43,749 bases of DNA from Bacteroidales bacterium (lineage in GTDB: Bacteria > Bacteroidota > Bacteroidia > Bacteroidales > UBA12077): the NCBI GenBank assembly GCA_013138975.1, contig WTBR01000065.1, forward strand, positions 1 to 43,749, read 5' to 3'. A program made the position numbers and the translations under genes. Numbering within the stretch: the stretch's first letter is position 1; the number at the start of each line of letters is the position of its first letter. This document shows positions 1-8,030 of the stretch, piece by piece. The notes beneath the pieces were generated by a model. That model ran no database searches. It was not told the origin of the DNA and saw only the letters and a program-made list of their open reading frames with translations.

Positions 1-61
1 AATCAAGAAGCCCATCAGGTAATAAGAATTCTGCTAATTGTTGAAAATTATCTTGTGGCAT
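1..61 (-). CDS. Probable transposase N-terminus (ISAon1-like), cut by window edge
   Basis: An open frame starts with ATG at 61-59 on the minus strand and runs off the left edge, giving 20 residues that begin MPQDNFQQLAEFLLPDG. A short N-terminus with a helical stretch followed by LLP-(E/D)-G-(I/L)-L-(D/E) resembles the separate N-terminal region protein of ISAon1-family insertion sequences, which are common in Bacteroidota. Only 20 residues are visible, so this is recognition by resemblance. If correct, an insertion sequence lies mostly outside the window with one end near 60-150. Alternative: start of an unrelated small protein. Confidence 0.35.
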   Translation of the reverse strand, partial: MPQDNFQQLAEFLLPDGLLD

Positions 62-146
62 AATCGTTTTTTATTATGCCCAAAGTAAATTATTTTCTTT
101 TTACTCCCCAAATATTCTGCTTGATCCAATAAAACCCAATAGATCC

Positions 147-275
147 CTCGACTGCACTTCGACAAGCTCAGTGGAGCCCGCTCGGAACCAGTTCGACTAT
201 ATGATTTCAGATCACTATCGTTCCTAAAATAATAGTCTCACTGATTCAACTTTGCCAAAGACTAACAAAGTATTG
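147..275. repeat. Intergenic repeat debris: TCGACAAGCT hairpin and CTTTGCCAAAG remnant
   Basis: Positions 155-173 form CACT / AGTG around TCGACAAGCTC, one of several hairpins with this loop in the window. Positions 246-275 (AACTTTGCCAAAG followed by ACTAACAAAGTATTG) match one end of the 131-bp element seen complete at 4962-5093 and 31302-31432; the rest of that copy is absent. The remnant ends three bases before the pyrD stop codon. Confidence 0.7.
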
Positions 276-278
276 GTA

Positions 279-1313
279 TTATTTATTTCTTAATAAAGCT
301 TTATTTATCCTCTTAACAAATGCCGGACCTTCATAAATAAATCCTGTATACAATTGAATTAAACTTGCTCCTGCATTCAGTTTTTCCAAAGCATCTTCTT
401 CTGTCATTATTCCTCCTACACCTATGATAGGAATCGTACTATTGGATTTTTCAGTGATATATCTTATAATTTCAGTAGAGCGATTTGATAGTGGTTTACC
501 GCTTAATCCTCCATTTGCAATTTCTTTTATACGACTTTCATCAGTAATAAGGTTTTCCCTGGAAACAGTTGTATTTGTCGCAACAATTCCATCAATTCCG
601 GTAACATTAAAGGTTTCTACAACATCATCAAGCTGTTCATTATTTAGATCTGGTGATATTTTTAATAAAATTGGTTTATATGGCGATTTTAAGCCTCGTA
701 TTTCCGTAAGCTTATTTAATATACTTATTGTTGAGTCTTTATCCTGAAGTTTACGTAAATCTTTAATATTAGGACAACTAAGGTTAACTACAAAGTAGTC
801 AACGTGATCGTATAATTTTTCGAAACAAATTACATAATCATTTAATGCATCATTGTTAGCTGTAGCAGTGTTTTTACCAATATTTCCACCTATTATTGCT
901 TTATGCTTTTTATTTTTAAGCTGATTAACCGCAAAATCTACACCTTTATTATTAAAGCCCATTCTATTAATAAGACCATTATCCTTAGGTATACGAAATG
1001 ATCTTGGCTTAGGATTGCCATCTTGAGGTACAGGTGTAACAGTGCCAATTTCTATAAACGAAAAACCAAAATTCGTAAACTGATTATAAACCTCGGCATT
1101 TTTATCGAATCCTGCGGCAAAACCAATGGGATTATCAAATTCCATACCCAAAAAGGATGTTTTTAAGCGACTATCTTTAATTGTATAACATTTCTTAACC
1201 AGAAAGCTTATACCGGGTATTTTAAAGCCTATTTTAAGAAAATTTACTATTAAATGATGTATTGTTTCGGGTTGAAGTAAAAAGAGAAGAGGGCGAACTA
1301 AATTTTTATACAT
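279..1313 (-). CDS. pyrD: Dihydroorotate dehydrogenase, quinone-type (class 2)
   Basis: Oxidises dihydroorotate to orotate in pyrimidine synthesis, with FMN and, in class 2 enzymes, membrane quinone as acceptor. The 344 residues fit class 2: an N-terminal hydrophobic helical extension (residues 1-40) for membrane binding, then the FMN barrel with NPIGFAAGFDKN (61-72), GTVTPVPQDGNPKPR (90-104), INRMGFNN (115-122), and the C-terminal phosphate-binding GVGGI and AGASLIQLYTGF motifs. The active-site loop reads NLSCPN with Cys180 where E. coli PyrD has its catalytic Ser175. It lies 39 bp downstream of the XRE gene on the same strand, but a TATCTTTG box in the gap suggests its own promoter. Very confident in family. 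Confidence 0.95.
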   Translation of the reverse strand: MYKNLVRPLLFLLQPETIHHLIVNFLKIGFKIPGISFLVKKCYTIKDSRLKTSFLGMEFDNPIGFAAGFDKNAEVYNQFTNFGFSFIEIGTVTPVPQDGNPKPRSFRIPKDNGLINRMGFNNKGVDFAVNQLKNKKHKAIIGGNIGKNTATANNDALNDYVICFEKLYDHVDYFVVNLSCPNIKDLRKLQDKDSTISILNKLTEIRGLKSPYKPILLKISPDLNNEQLDDVVETFNVTGIDGIVATNTTVSRENLITDESRIKEIANGGLSGKPLSNRSTEIIRYITEKSNSTIPIIGVGGIMTEEDALEKLNAGASLIQLYTGFIYEGPAFVKRINKALLRNK

Positions 1314-1324
1314 AAGTTTTTTTG

Positions 1325-1332
1325 CAAAGATA
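1325..1332 (-). promoter_or_regulatory. Putative -7 box for pyrD
   Basis: Read on the minus strand the bases are TATCTTTG, matching the Bacteroidota primary-sigma -7 consensus TAnnTTTG, 12 bases before the pyrD ATG. No clear -33 TTTG was found (a TTTTC lies about 17 bases upstream), so the call is tentative. The leader would be very short. Confidence 0.4.
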
Positions 1333-1352
1333 ATATAGAATATTGAAAATTA

Positions 1353-1784
1353 TTAAGGTTTATATTCTTTAAAAGATCCGTTTGTGTAAAAAATTATTAC
1401 ACGCTCAATATCCGATGGTACATTTATAGCATCAGTATCATTAAATTCTTTAGTTGTTCGTTTCAAATCTTTCTCAGAATCAATTTTTCCTTCACTATTA
1501 TCCTTTATTTCATGAATATTCGATTCTGGAGCAGTTGTAATTCGATTTTCATCGTTATTAAATAAAGATTGTTGATTAGTATTCATATTACCTTTACCTG
1601 TTATTAACCACTGTGCATTTAAGTCAGGGTAGGCTATGAGCATCTTTTCTATAAAATCGAAACTAGGTTTATTTCTACCAGATAATATATGTGAAATACT
1701 GGATCGTTGCACTCCAACCATATCAGCAAATTTTGTTGATGTAAGATTATTTATACTTAAAAACTTAATTATGCGCTCTTTCAT
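1353..1784 (-). CDS. XRE/Cro-like helix-turn-helix transcriptional regulator
   Basis: About 143 residues from the preferred start (MKERIIKFLSIN). An upstream in-frame ATG at 1796 would add four residues but overlaps palindromic DNA. Residues 1-65 form an HTH_3 fold with FADMVGVQRSSISHILSGRNKPS as helices 2-3, followed by AYPDLNAQWLITGKG, typical of small Bacteroidota XRE proteins. A low-complexity acidic linker follows, then a conserved-looking C-terminal tail, IERVIIFYTNGSFKEYKP, reminiscent of a short beta-hairpin found at the end of this family. The promoter region contains three TTACA-N2-TGTAA-type palindromes, one of them covering a TACATTTG -7 box, which suggests autoregulation. The regulon is unknown. 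Confidence 0.88.
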   Translation of the reverse strand: MKERIIKFLSINNLTSTKFADMVGVQRSSISHILSGRNKPSFDFIEKMLIAYPDLNAQWLITGKGNMNTNQQSLFNNDENRITTAPESNIHEIKDNSEGKIDSEKDLKRTTKEFNDTDAINVPSDIERVIIFYTNGSFKEYKP

Positions 1785-1785
1785 A

Positions 1786-1871
1786 TTTGTAAACATGTTT
1801 ATTACAAATGTAAAGTATTTATTGTTTACATCTGTAACTTATTATTGTTTTTGTTTACTTTACAAATGTGA
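1786..1871 (-). promoter_or_regulatory. Promoter and operator cluster of the XRE gene
   Basis: Seen directly: TTACA-AA-TGTAA at 1802-1813, TTACA-TC-TGTAA at 1826-1837 and TTACA-AA-TGTGA at 1860-1871, with start-to-start spacing of 24 and 34 bases. The innermost site contains, on the minus strand, TACATTTG (1812-1805), a perfect TAnnTTTG -7 box; the second site sits where the -33 box would be. ATTTGTAA (1786-1793) and TTACAAAT (1802-1809) add another inverted pair over the start codon region. Inference: the encoded HTH protein binds here and represses itself. Confidence 0.65.
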
Positions 1872-2252
1872 ACTAATAATCGAGTTTATTTATTAAAAAT
1901 GGCTTAATTGGTAGAATTAGTGTATAGTATTTGAAATCTTTAGATTTTATCAAAAATGCTTATTATATATTGTTTAAAAGAGTATTTAGGTATTAATATT
2001 GATTACAATTGTTGCAGCTTTCGTTTAAATACAGCAAAATATTTAACAAAAATCACCTTATTTAGGGTATAATTAAGAGTTACTTCATATAAATGCATTA
2101 AACAACTGAATTAGAGGGTAATTAAAGTTGTTTACATGTATATAATATAGAAAATGTTTACATAACTGTCAAATTAGATAAATAAAAGCTTTATATAATA
2201 GCTATATATTACTGATCTAATGAATATTAATATGTAATAGAGTACATTATCG

Positions 2253-2376
2253 GTTACATTTTGTAAGTGTTTAGATATGTAAATTAATTTCAAGCTGATT
2301 TGTGTTACAATTGTAACATTTGTGTTGTTTTATCTGTGTTACAACTGTAACTATTCGTATATTTCACATTTGTAAT
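2253..2376. promoter_or_regulatory. Second TTACA-N2-TGTAA operator-like cluster
   Basis: Perfect sites: GTTACAATTGTAAC at 2304-2317 and GTTACAACTGTAAC at 2338-2351. One-mismatch site: TCACA-TT-TGTAA at 2364-2375. A site with a 3-base spacer, TTACA-TTT-TGTAA, lies at about 2254-2266. The three strongest are spaced 34 and 25 bases, the mirror image of the 24/34 spacing in front of the XRE gene. The next annotated gene to the right starts more than 400 bases away. Confidence 0.6.
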
Positions 2377-2554
2377 CTAAATTGAAGCTATTTACGTAAA
2401 AAATGATTACTGATTAGCATTCATTTTTTTTACATAGAAATATTTTACAGAAATATCTTATCTCTCATTATATAGATTTAAGGTTTTTATCCATGTTATT
2501 TGTGTTTCGGCAATTTGATGAATCTGTTTCATCTGGTTCTAGAAAATTTCAGGT

Positions 2555-2662
2555 ATGAATTCAGATATTCATAATAATTTATACTTAATTAAAAATCTCT
2601 CCTATTCTGGTCATAATACCGCTAATATTTATCTTCGTGAGAATGGCATATTTAAAACTTGA
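2555..2662 (+). CDS. Possible 35-residue small protein, unsupported function
   Basis: ATG at 2555, stop TGA at 2660-2662; starts MNSDIHNNLYLIKNLSYSGH and continues to FKT. It is the only start-to-stop frame of note between the second operator cluster and the symporter, and its hydrophilic composition is less AT-driven than its surroundings. No family is recognised and an in-frame stop lies just upstream. It may be chance or the remnant of a gene once controlled by the operators. Confidence 0.2.
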   Translation: MNSDIHNNLYLIKNLSYSGHNTANIYLRENGIFKT

Positions 2663-2805
2663 CTTAATATAGGTGCGGAATATTAAATTCTTACACACTA
2701 ATTTTTTTCATCTAAAACCCAAAAAATTTAACTTAACTTCTATTTTTTCATAAAATCCCTTTTCTATTTATTACTTTTAGGATCAAATTATGAAATCTCA
2801 TTATT

Positions 2806-4017
2806 ATGAAGAAAATAGCATTGCATTGGCAAATTTTAATTGCATTAGTTCTCGCGGTACTTTTTGGAGCACTTTTACCTAATCAAATTAAATATGTAAG
2901 TTGGATGGGTGATGTTTTTATGCGGGCACTTAAAATGCTTATCATTCCATTAATCTTAAGTTCCATTGTTTCAGGAGTTTCAAATATTGGAACCGGTGAA
3001 AATCTTGGTAGATTAACTTTCAAAACATTTAGCTATTACATAATAACTAGTACACTAGCAATTTTAACAGGACTTTTTTTAGTAAATACGATTAAACCCG
3101 GTGTTGGCGCTGACATGGGCTTGGCTCAAAGTATCGATAATATTCATATTATGAAAGAAAGCTTTGGACAAACCTTAATTAATATAGTGCCTACAAATAT
3201 ATTTCAAGCATTTGTAGAAAATAAAATGCTATCCATAATATTCTTTGCAATAATTTTTGGATACTTTATCAATCAGGTAGGAACAAAACATTCGAGTTTT
3301 CTAAAAGACTTTTTTAATTCAACCTTCGAAGTAATGATGAAAATTACTTTGTTTGTTATTAAGTTTACTCCTCTAGGTGTATTTGGTATTGTTGCTAAGC
3401 AAATTAGTACATCTCCTGATTTAGTACAATTAGCAATTGGTTTAGGTAAATTTATGTTTACTGCTGCGGCAGCTTTACTTATTCATTCATTCATTACATT
3501 GCCATTAATTTCTAAATATATTGGAAAAATAAACCCAATTAAACATTTTAGAAATATGACAACTCCACTCCTAACAGCCTTTTCAACTTCATCGTCGAAT
3601 GCTACATTGCCATTAACAATGGAAGCTGTGGAGAATAACTCAGGAGTATCAAATAAGATTACGAGTTTTACTTTACCTTTAGGTGCTACTATAAATATGG
3701 ATGGAACAGCTCTGTATGAGTGTGTTGCAGCAATGTTTATTGCTCAAGCTTATGGTGTTGATTTATCATTTTTCCAACAATTTATTGTAGTTATGACTGC
3801 ATTACTAACTTCTATAGGTGCAGCTGGCATTCCAATGTCAAGTTTAGTAATGATAACCGTAATTCTTACACAAGTTGGATTGCCACTTGAGGGTGTTGGA
3901 TTAATATTGGCTGTGGACAGACCATTAGATATGCTTCGAACTGCAACCAATGTGTGGAGCGATAGCTGTGGCGCAACAATTATAGCAAAATCCGAAGGTG
4001 AAATATTAACGGTTTAA
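2806..4017 (+). CDS. Dicarboxylate/amino acid:cation symporter (DAACS family)
   Basis: 403-residue inner-membrane carrier of the GltP/DctA/glutamate transporter-homologue fold, importing acidic amino acids or C4-dicarboxylates with Na+ or H+. Visible family signatures: the serine-rich re-entrant loop STSSSNATLPLTME (about residues 262-275), TINMDGTALYE (296-306, the NMDGT cation site), the second hairpin TSIGAAGIPMSSLV, and the terminal substrate-binding helix DRPLDMLRTATNVWSDSCGA. Eight hydrophobic segments fit the family. The substrate (Glu/Asp versus dicarboxylate) is not decidable here. It is followed directly by a MITE-like repeat that may end transcription. Confidence 0.93.
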   Translation: MKKIALHWQILIALVLAVLFGALLPNQIKYVSWMGDVFMRALKMLIIPLILSSIVSGVSNIGTGENLGRLTFKTFSYYIITSTLAILTGLFLVNTIKPGVGADMGLAQSIDNIHIMKESFGQTLINIVPTNIFQAFVENKMLSIIFFAIIFGYFINQVGTKHSSFLKDFFNSTFEVMMKITLFVIKFTPLGVFGIVAKQISTSPDLVQLAIGLGKFMFTAAAALLIHSFITLPLISKYIGKINPIKHFRNMTTPLLTAFSTSSSNATLPLTMEAVENNSGVSNKITSFTLPLGATINMDGTALYECVAAMFIAQAYGVDLSFFQQFIVVMTALLTSIGAAGIPMSSLVMITVILTQVGLPLEGVGLILAVDRPLDMLRTATNVWSDSCGATIIAKSEGEILTV

Positions 4018-4019
4018 AA

Positions 4020-4168
4020 AAAGAGGATGTACGAAAGTATCAAGTAATTGTCATTCTGTCCCGATAGTTATCGGGATGTCGAAGAATCTATTTGATTATT
4101 AATGAGATATTTCGACAAGCTCAATATGACATTTTTCATCGAAGCTTTCCTTTTCGGACACCCTCTTT
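4020..4168. repeat. MITE-like element, copy 1
   Basis: 149 bp with imperfect terminal inverted repeats: left AAGAGGATGTACGAAA, right (reverse complement) AAAGAGGGTGTCCGAAAAGG. Inside are the palindrome CCCGATAGTTATCGGG (4060-4075) and the hairpin ATATT-TCGACAAGCTC-AATAT (4107-4127). An inverted copy lies at 11262-11421. No coding capacity, so any mobility would need a transposase supplied in trans. It starts three bases after the symporter stop codon. Confidence 0.85.
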
Positions 4169-4200
4169 GTTCCAGTTATATTTTCTAAACAGTAATATTT

Positions 4201-4929
4201 TTAATACGGTCTTACAGCACCTGTCCCGGTTATTTTTTGTTCTATAGTTGGACTTCCCAAATAATATATATTTCCAGATCCTGTTATTAAAGCCTTAAGG
4301 TGTTCATCTACATTTACATAAATATTACCAGAGCCTGTAATTAGGGCATCACAATAATTCTGTAATAAATCTAAACCATGAATATGTCCCGATCCTGTTA
4401 TGGTAAATTCACTGCGATCAGCAGTTCCCCATACAGTAATATCGCCAGATCCTGTTATTTGCCCATCAATTTCTAATAAATCCAATTTATTAAACTCAAT
4501 ATCTCCTGAACCTGTAATTTCTAAATCTAGAAAATCCGTTGTAAGACTATCGCAAATAATAAAACCAGATCCTGTAAGCATTGCTCCTTCTATATTTGGA
4601 GTCGTAAGAAATATTTTAATTGCTTGATTATTATCAATACGATAATTATCTTTTTCTTCAAGATAAAATTTATCACCTCTTACTTTTGTAGTAATAAATG
4701 CAAATAAATTCTCTTCAGCTTCAATAATTAAGCTGCTTGAATCAGCAATAGTAATATAAACATCAAAGTTTCCGGTAGATATGACCTCATTGAAAGGTGC
4801 TACAGTGCGTACTTTTGTAACAACAATATTATTCCCTTCAATTCTTTCTTCAAACAATTCATCACATGATGATAAATAAATTAGTGATAAAATGAATAAA
4901 CCTGCACTCAATAATTGTTTCGTTTTCAT
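4201..4929 (-). CDS. DUF2807 'head GIN domain' lipoprotein
   Basis: 242 residues. Signal peptide with lipobox LSSC at about residues 19-22, then acidic residues after the Cys (CDELFEE), a pattern seen in surface-exposed Bacteroidota lipoproteins. The mature part is a DUF2807 right-handed beta-solenoid-like domain, visible as repeated turns: LTGSGFI, ITGSGDI (twice), ITGSGHI, ITGSGNI (twice) and ITGTGAV at regular intervals from about residue 118 to the end. Function of the family is unknown; envelope or adhesion roles are usually guessed. Single gene, flanked on both sides by dispersed repeats. Confidence 0.88.
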   Translation of the reverse strand: MKTKQLLSAGLFILSLIYLSSCDELFEERIEGNNIVVTKVRTVAPFNEVISTGNFDVYITIADSSSLIIEAEENLFAFITTKVRGDKFYLEEKDNYRIDNNQAIKIFLTTPNIEGAMLTGSGFIICDSLTTDFLDLEITGSGDIEFNKLDLLEIDGQITGSGDITVWGTADRSEFTITGSGHIHGLDLLQNYCDALITGSGNIYVNVDEHLKALITGSGNIYYLGSPTIEQKITGTGAVRPY

Positions 4930-4961
4930 TATATTAATAATTTAAGTGATTTTAAGTTAAA

Positions 4962-5093
4962 TAGTTCGTTACATTTTTGTATTAGTTTGAAATTAAGAAC
5001 TTTGGCAAAGTTAGTCTAATGTAATTATTCAGCTGATATCTGCACCTTGACTATTTTCAAAATTCGACTTTGCCAAAGATTAACAAAGTATTG
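4962..5093. repeat. 131-bp CTTTGGCAAAG element, complete copy
   Basis: Runs from TAGTTCGTTACATTTTTG to AACAAAGTATTG. The arms CTTTGGCAAAG (5000-5010) and CTTTGCCAAAG (5068-5078) are inverted, 57 bases apart; the left arm is itself a hyphenated palindrome, AACTTTGGCAAAGTT (4998-5012). The whole unit is the reverse complement of 31302-31432. It lies upstream of the DUF2807 gene. Confidence 0.85.
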
Positions 5094-5201
5094 TAAATCA
5101 ATTTAATTTTATGAATTCAATTTCTGTGCCAATTCGTTTTTTGCTTAGGACTTACCTAAAAGATTTAGTAAATTTATGATAAAATATTCAAAAATGAAAT
5201 T

Positions 5202-5579
5202 ATGAGAATACTTGGAAACATACTATGGCTGCTATTGGGCGGCATTATTACTGCTCTGGAATATTTTATTAGCAGTATTTTATTAATGATAACAATTGTC
5301 GGTATTCCTTTCGGAATACAAACTCTAAAATTAGGTGTTTTGGCTCTATGGCCTTTTGGTAAAACAACAACTCAAAGTAGTCGTTCCGGTGGTTGTTTAT
5401 ATATGATTTTTAATATTGTATGGATTTTTATTGGTGGAATTTGGATTGCCTTATCCCACATTGTTTTCGGAATTATACTTTATATAACAATTATAGGTAT
5501 CCCGTTTGGAAACCAGCATTTCAAATTAGCTTCCTTGGCTTTAACTCCTTTTGGAAGAGATATAGTGGATAAGAAATAA
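5202..5579 (+). CDS. YccF-domain inner-membrane protein
   Basis: 125 residues consisting of two copies of the YccF (DUF307) unit, each a hydrophobic segment ending in a GIPFG motif: ITIVGIPFGIQTLKLGVLALWPFG at about 30-53 and ITIIGIPFGNQHFKLASLALTPFG at about 95-118. This is the normal length and layout of the family, predicted to span the membrane four times. The biochemical role is unknown. It is followed 22 bp later by an unknown exported protein on the same strand, so the two may be co-transcribed. Confidence 0.9.
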   Translation: MRILGNILWLLLGGIITALEYFISSILLMITIVGIPFGIQTLKLGVLALWPFGKTTTQSSRSGGCLYMIFNIVWIFIGGIWIALSHIVFGIILYITIIGIPFGNQHFKLASLALTPFGRDIVDKK

Positions 5580-5601
5580 TTCTTTTAATTAGATTTGTAA
5601 A

Positions 5602-6297
5602 ATGAAAAATAGATCTATTAAATATACCATTCTCTTATTAAGCCTGATATTAATCAACAACTACGTTGAAGCAAGAAAAATTCCTGGATTTATTATAACT
5701 GAAAATAAAGATACAATTTATGGTGAGGTAATAGTTTCATTCTTTAATCTTCATACTGTTGCAGTAATATTGGATGGTGTAAATTTAGAGCCATTACATT
5801 ATGAAGTATGGTTTAGAGAATATGAAAAAAGGAGATTTCATAATTTTCAAGCTAAAGATATTTCTGCATTTGGATTTTATTTTAGATATAAGAATTATTT
5901 GTTCCACAGTTTTACTTTGGAATCAAATAGTATTATTGAAAAAGAAAGTAAAAGAGATCGATTTTTGCAATTATGCTATGTAGGAAAAGTATCTCTATAT
6001 AAAGACTTATCTCGTATGAACATGCATAATATTAACGTAATAATTCCATCTATAGTTGATTATACTAATTCAATAGTTTATTATAATTATTTTTTATTTG
6101 ATGATATTGAGGGTTTAACAAAAGTTGAAATTTCAGAAAATATAAAAACGATTAGTGATTTGTTAAATCTATATAATATTGAAAAAGAATTTATTGACCT
6201 AATTCCGAAGAAAACAAAGTTGAAAGATATAAATATAGTTTTAAAGAAATACGAATTCTGGCTTTATGAAATTGAATCAAATAAAATTATGATATAA
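5602..6297 (+). CDS. Unknown exported protein
   Basis: 231 residues; not recognised. Residues 1-25 form a signal peptide (hydrophobic YTILLLSLILI, then NNYVEA before the mature part). The mature N-terminus IPGFIITENKDTIYGEV resembles the 'GYIvtn.gDTIyGeI' opening of several uncharacterised Bacteroidota exported proteins. The rest is rich in Phe, Tyr, Asn and Ile without a clear motif; the C-terminal third is more helical and charged. It sits 22 bp after the YccF gene and converges with the sugar kinase gene. Confidence 0.7.
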   Translation: MKNRSIKYTILLLSLILINNYVEARKIPGFIITENKDTIYGEVIVSFFNLHTVAVILDGVNLEPLHYEVWFREYEKRRFHNFQAKDISAFGFYFRYKNYLFHSFTLESNSIIEKESKRDRFLQLCYVGKVSLYKDLSRMNMHNINVIIPSIVDYTNSIVYYNYFLFDDIEGLTKVEISENIKTISDLLNLYNIEKEFIDLIPKKTKLKDINIVLKKYEFWLYEIESNKIMI

Positions 6298-6386
6298 TAT
6301 CTGTATCGCACTTAATTGCAATTACTAACCACAGAATTGAAAGCGGAAAAACACTTTAACATCGAAAAATACAAATCTTCAAAATT

Positions 6387-7958
6387 TCATTTCTCTTGTA
6401 CAGGATAGTTGGTAATTTCCCTAATATTGTGATATAACGGTTTTAATTGTTTGTACATTTTTTTGTATACCTTATTAAATAGCTTTTTATACAAATCACG
6501 GTTTTCGGGTTTAGGTAAGTAAGTTTCTCCTACTCTACACATATTATTTATAGCTGTCTCAAAATCTGGATATAGCTTTAAACCCACAACACAATTAATA
6601 GCTGCACCCAGTGCAGAAGTTTCAAATGTATGTGGTTTTTCAACAGGCATGTCAAAAATATCGGCTGTCATTTGTAATGCTATTTTACTTTGTGAACCAC
6701 CACCCGAAACACGAAGTTTTTCAATTTTAACACCAGTTCGTTTTTGAGTTCGTAATGCTCCTACTTTTAAAGCATATGTTAATCCTTCAAGAATAGATCG
6801 ATATAAATGAGCACGAGTATGAACATCTCCAAAACCAATTACTGCTCCTTTTGCTTCAACTCCTGGAATCTTTAATCCGGGTGACCAAAATGGTTGCAAA
6901 GTTAATCCCATTGATCCCGGCGGAATATCTTTTATCATTTCTTCAAAATGTTCTTCGGGAGTCTTTCCTGATTCTTTTGATAATTCTACTTCTTTATGTC
7001 CAAATTCATTTTTAAACCAATTTATCATCCAGTATCCTCGGTATATCATCATCTCGGTATTAAAATAATTGGGAATAGCGCTCGGAAACGAAGGAAAAAA
7101 CCGGAGAACCTCTTTGTATTTTTTATTGACAGTTTCAATTGTTGCTGTTGTACCATAACTTAAGCAAGCTATTTCAGGAGAACTGCATCCAGATCCCAAA
7201 ACTTCACAAGATTTATCGGCTGCAGCAGCAATTACTGTTAATCCAACTGGCAATCCTGTTTGCTTGCTTGCTTCTTCGGTTATTTTTCCTAATAATTCCG
7301 ATGGTTTTACCAGATCGACAAGTTTTTCACGTTCAATAGGAAAAAGTTTTGAATTTGTAGCCCAAGGTTTCGACCATTGCTGCTTTTTATAATTAAATGG
7401 AAAATAACCAATTGTATTCCCTATTGAATCTACAAATTTTCCAACTAAACGATAATTGAAAAATCCTGAAAGAAAAACATACTTATAAGTCTTTGCCCAA
7501 ATCTCAGGTTGATTCTGCCGAATCCAATTTGATTCACTATCTTTTTTAGCATGAACCAAAGATTGATACATATTAATTATTTGTAAACCAATCTTAACAA
7601 TTCCATTGGGCCAACCAATATGCTTTGCTTTACGTTGATCGAGCCAAATAATTGCAGGACGTAATGGCTTTCCGTTTTTATCAAGGTTCACAACAGTTCC
7701 ACGTTGCGTTGTAATTGATAAACCTTTAATAGTTGAAATCTCGACGGAAGTATTCTTCATTAATCGCTGAGTGGTTTCGCAAAGTTTTTCCCATAAATAC
7801 TCTGGGTCTTGCTCAGCATAACCTGGCTTCTCAGAATAATATGCTTCTATTTCTGTCCTTTCAATTTCACAAATATTTCCTTTTAAATCAATAATTACGG
7901 CACGTATAGATTGTGTACCTGCATCTATCACTACAACATATTGCTTTTCTAAACTCAT
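6387..7958 (-). CDS. FGGY-family carbohydrate kinase
   Basis: 523 residues from the start chosen here (MSLEKQYVVVIDAGTQ). The open frame extends 33 codons further upstream, but that part reads through a repeat hairpin and is not protein-like. Phosphorylates a sugar or polyol with ATP. Signatures: N-terminal phosphate-1 motif DAGTQSIRAVIIDLKG, substrate-side SITTQRGTVVNLD and AIIWLDQRKA, and the C-terminal ATP-side motif SGGGSQSKIALQMTADIF followed by ETSALGAAI. Length fits xylulokinase/glycerol kinase relatives, but substrate-determining residues cannot be read with confidence. There is no sugar isomerase or transporter nearby to indicate a pathway. Confidence 0.9.
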   Translation of the reverse strand: MSLEKQYVVVIDAGTQSIRAVIIDLKGNICEIERTEIEAYYSEKPGYAEQDPEYLWEKLCETTQRLMKNTSVEISTIKGLSITTQRGTVVNLDKNGKPLRPAIIWLDQRKAKHIGWPNGIVKIGLQIINMYQSLVHAKKDSESNWIRQNQPEIWAKTYKYVFLSGFFNYRLVGKFVDSIGNTIGYFPFNYKKQQWSKPWATNSKLFPIEREKLVDLVKPSELLGKITEEASKQTGLPVGLTVIAAAADKSCEVLGSGCSSPEIACLSYGTTATIETVNKKYKEVLRFFPSFPSAIPNYFNTEMMIYRGYWMINWFKNEFGHKEVELSKESGKTPEEHFEEMIKDIPPGSMGLTLQPFWSPGLKIPGVEAKGAVIGFGDVHTRAHLYRSILEGLTYALKVGALRTQKRTGVKIEKLRVSGGGSQSKIALQMTADIFDMPVEKPHTFETSALGAAINCVVGLKLYPDFETAINNMCRVGETYLPKPENRDLYKKLFNKVYKKMYKQLKPLYHNIREITNYPVQEK

Positions 7959-8030
7959 ATTTATTGAAATAAAATTTTTGTTGAAGGTCGTAAAAAAATA
8001 AGGAAGTCCACAAAGTATATTTACTAAATC

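Larger units (their letters stand above)
1872..2805. other. Long AT-rich gene-poor region with a second operator-like cluster
   Basis: No open frame longer than about 35 codons looks real. Weaker palindromes lie at 2131-2140 (TTTACATGTA) and 2157-2171 (TTTACATAACTGTCA). The region then carries the second cluster at 2253-2376, a 35-codon frame at 2555-2662, and the symporter leader. I see no RNA gene here. Confidence 0.6.

Noticed and set aside
424..747. Antisense frames over 60 codons inside pyrD, prfC-side, amidohydrolase and T9SS genes
   Set aside because: All are fully contained opposite genes with clear family motifs, lack domains of their own, and have shadow-type codon composition.
4201..4929. 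Tandem nucleotide repeats (CCTGATCCTGT-like) within the DUF2807 gene
   Set aside because: They simply encode the regular ITGSG turns of the beta-solenoid and need no separate explanation.
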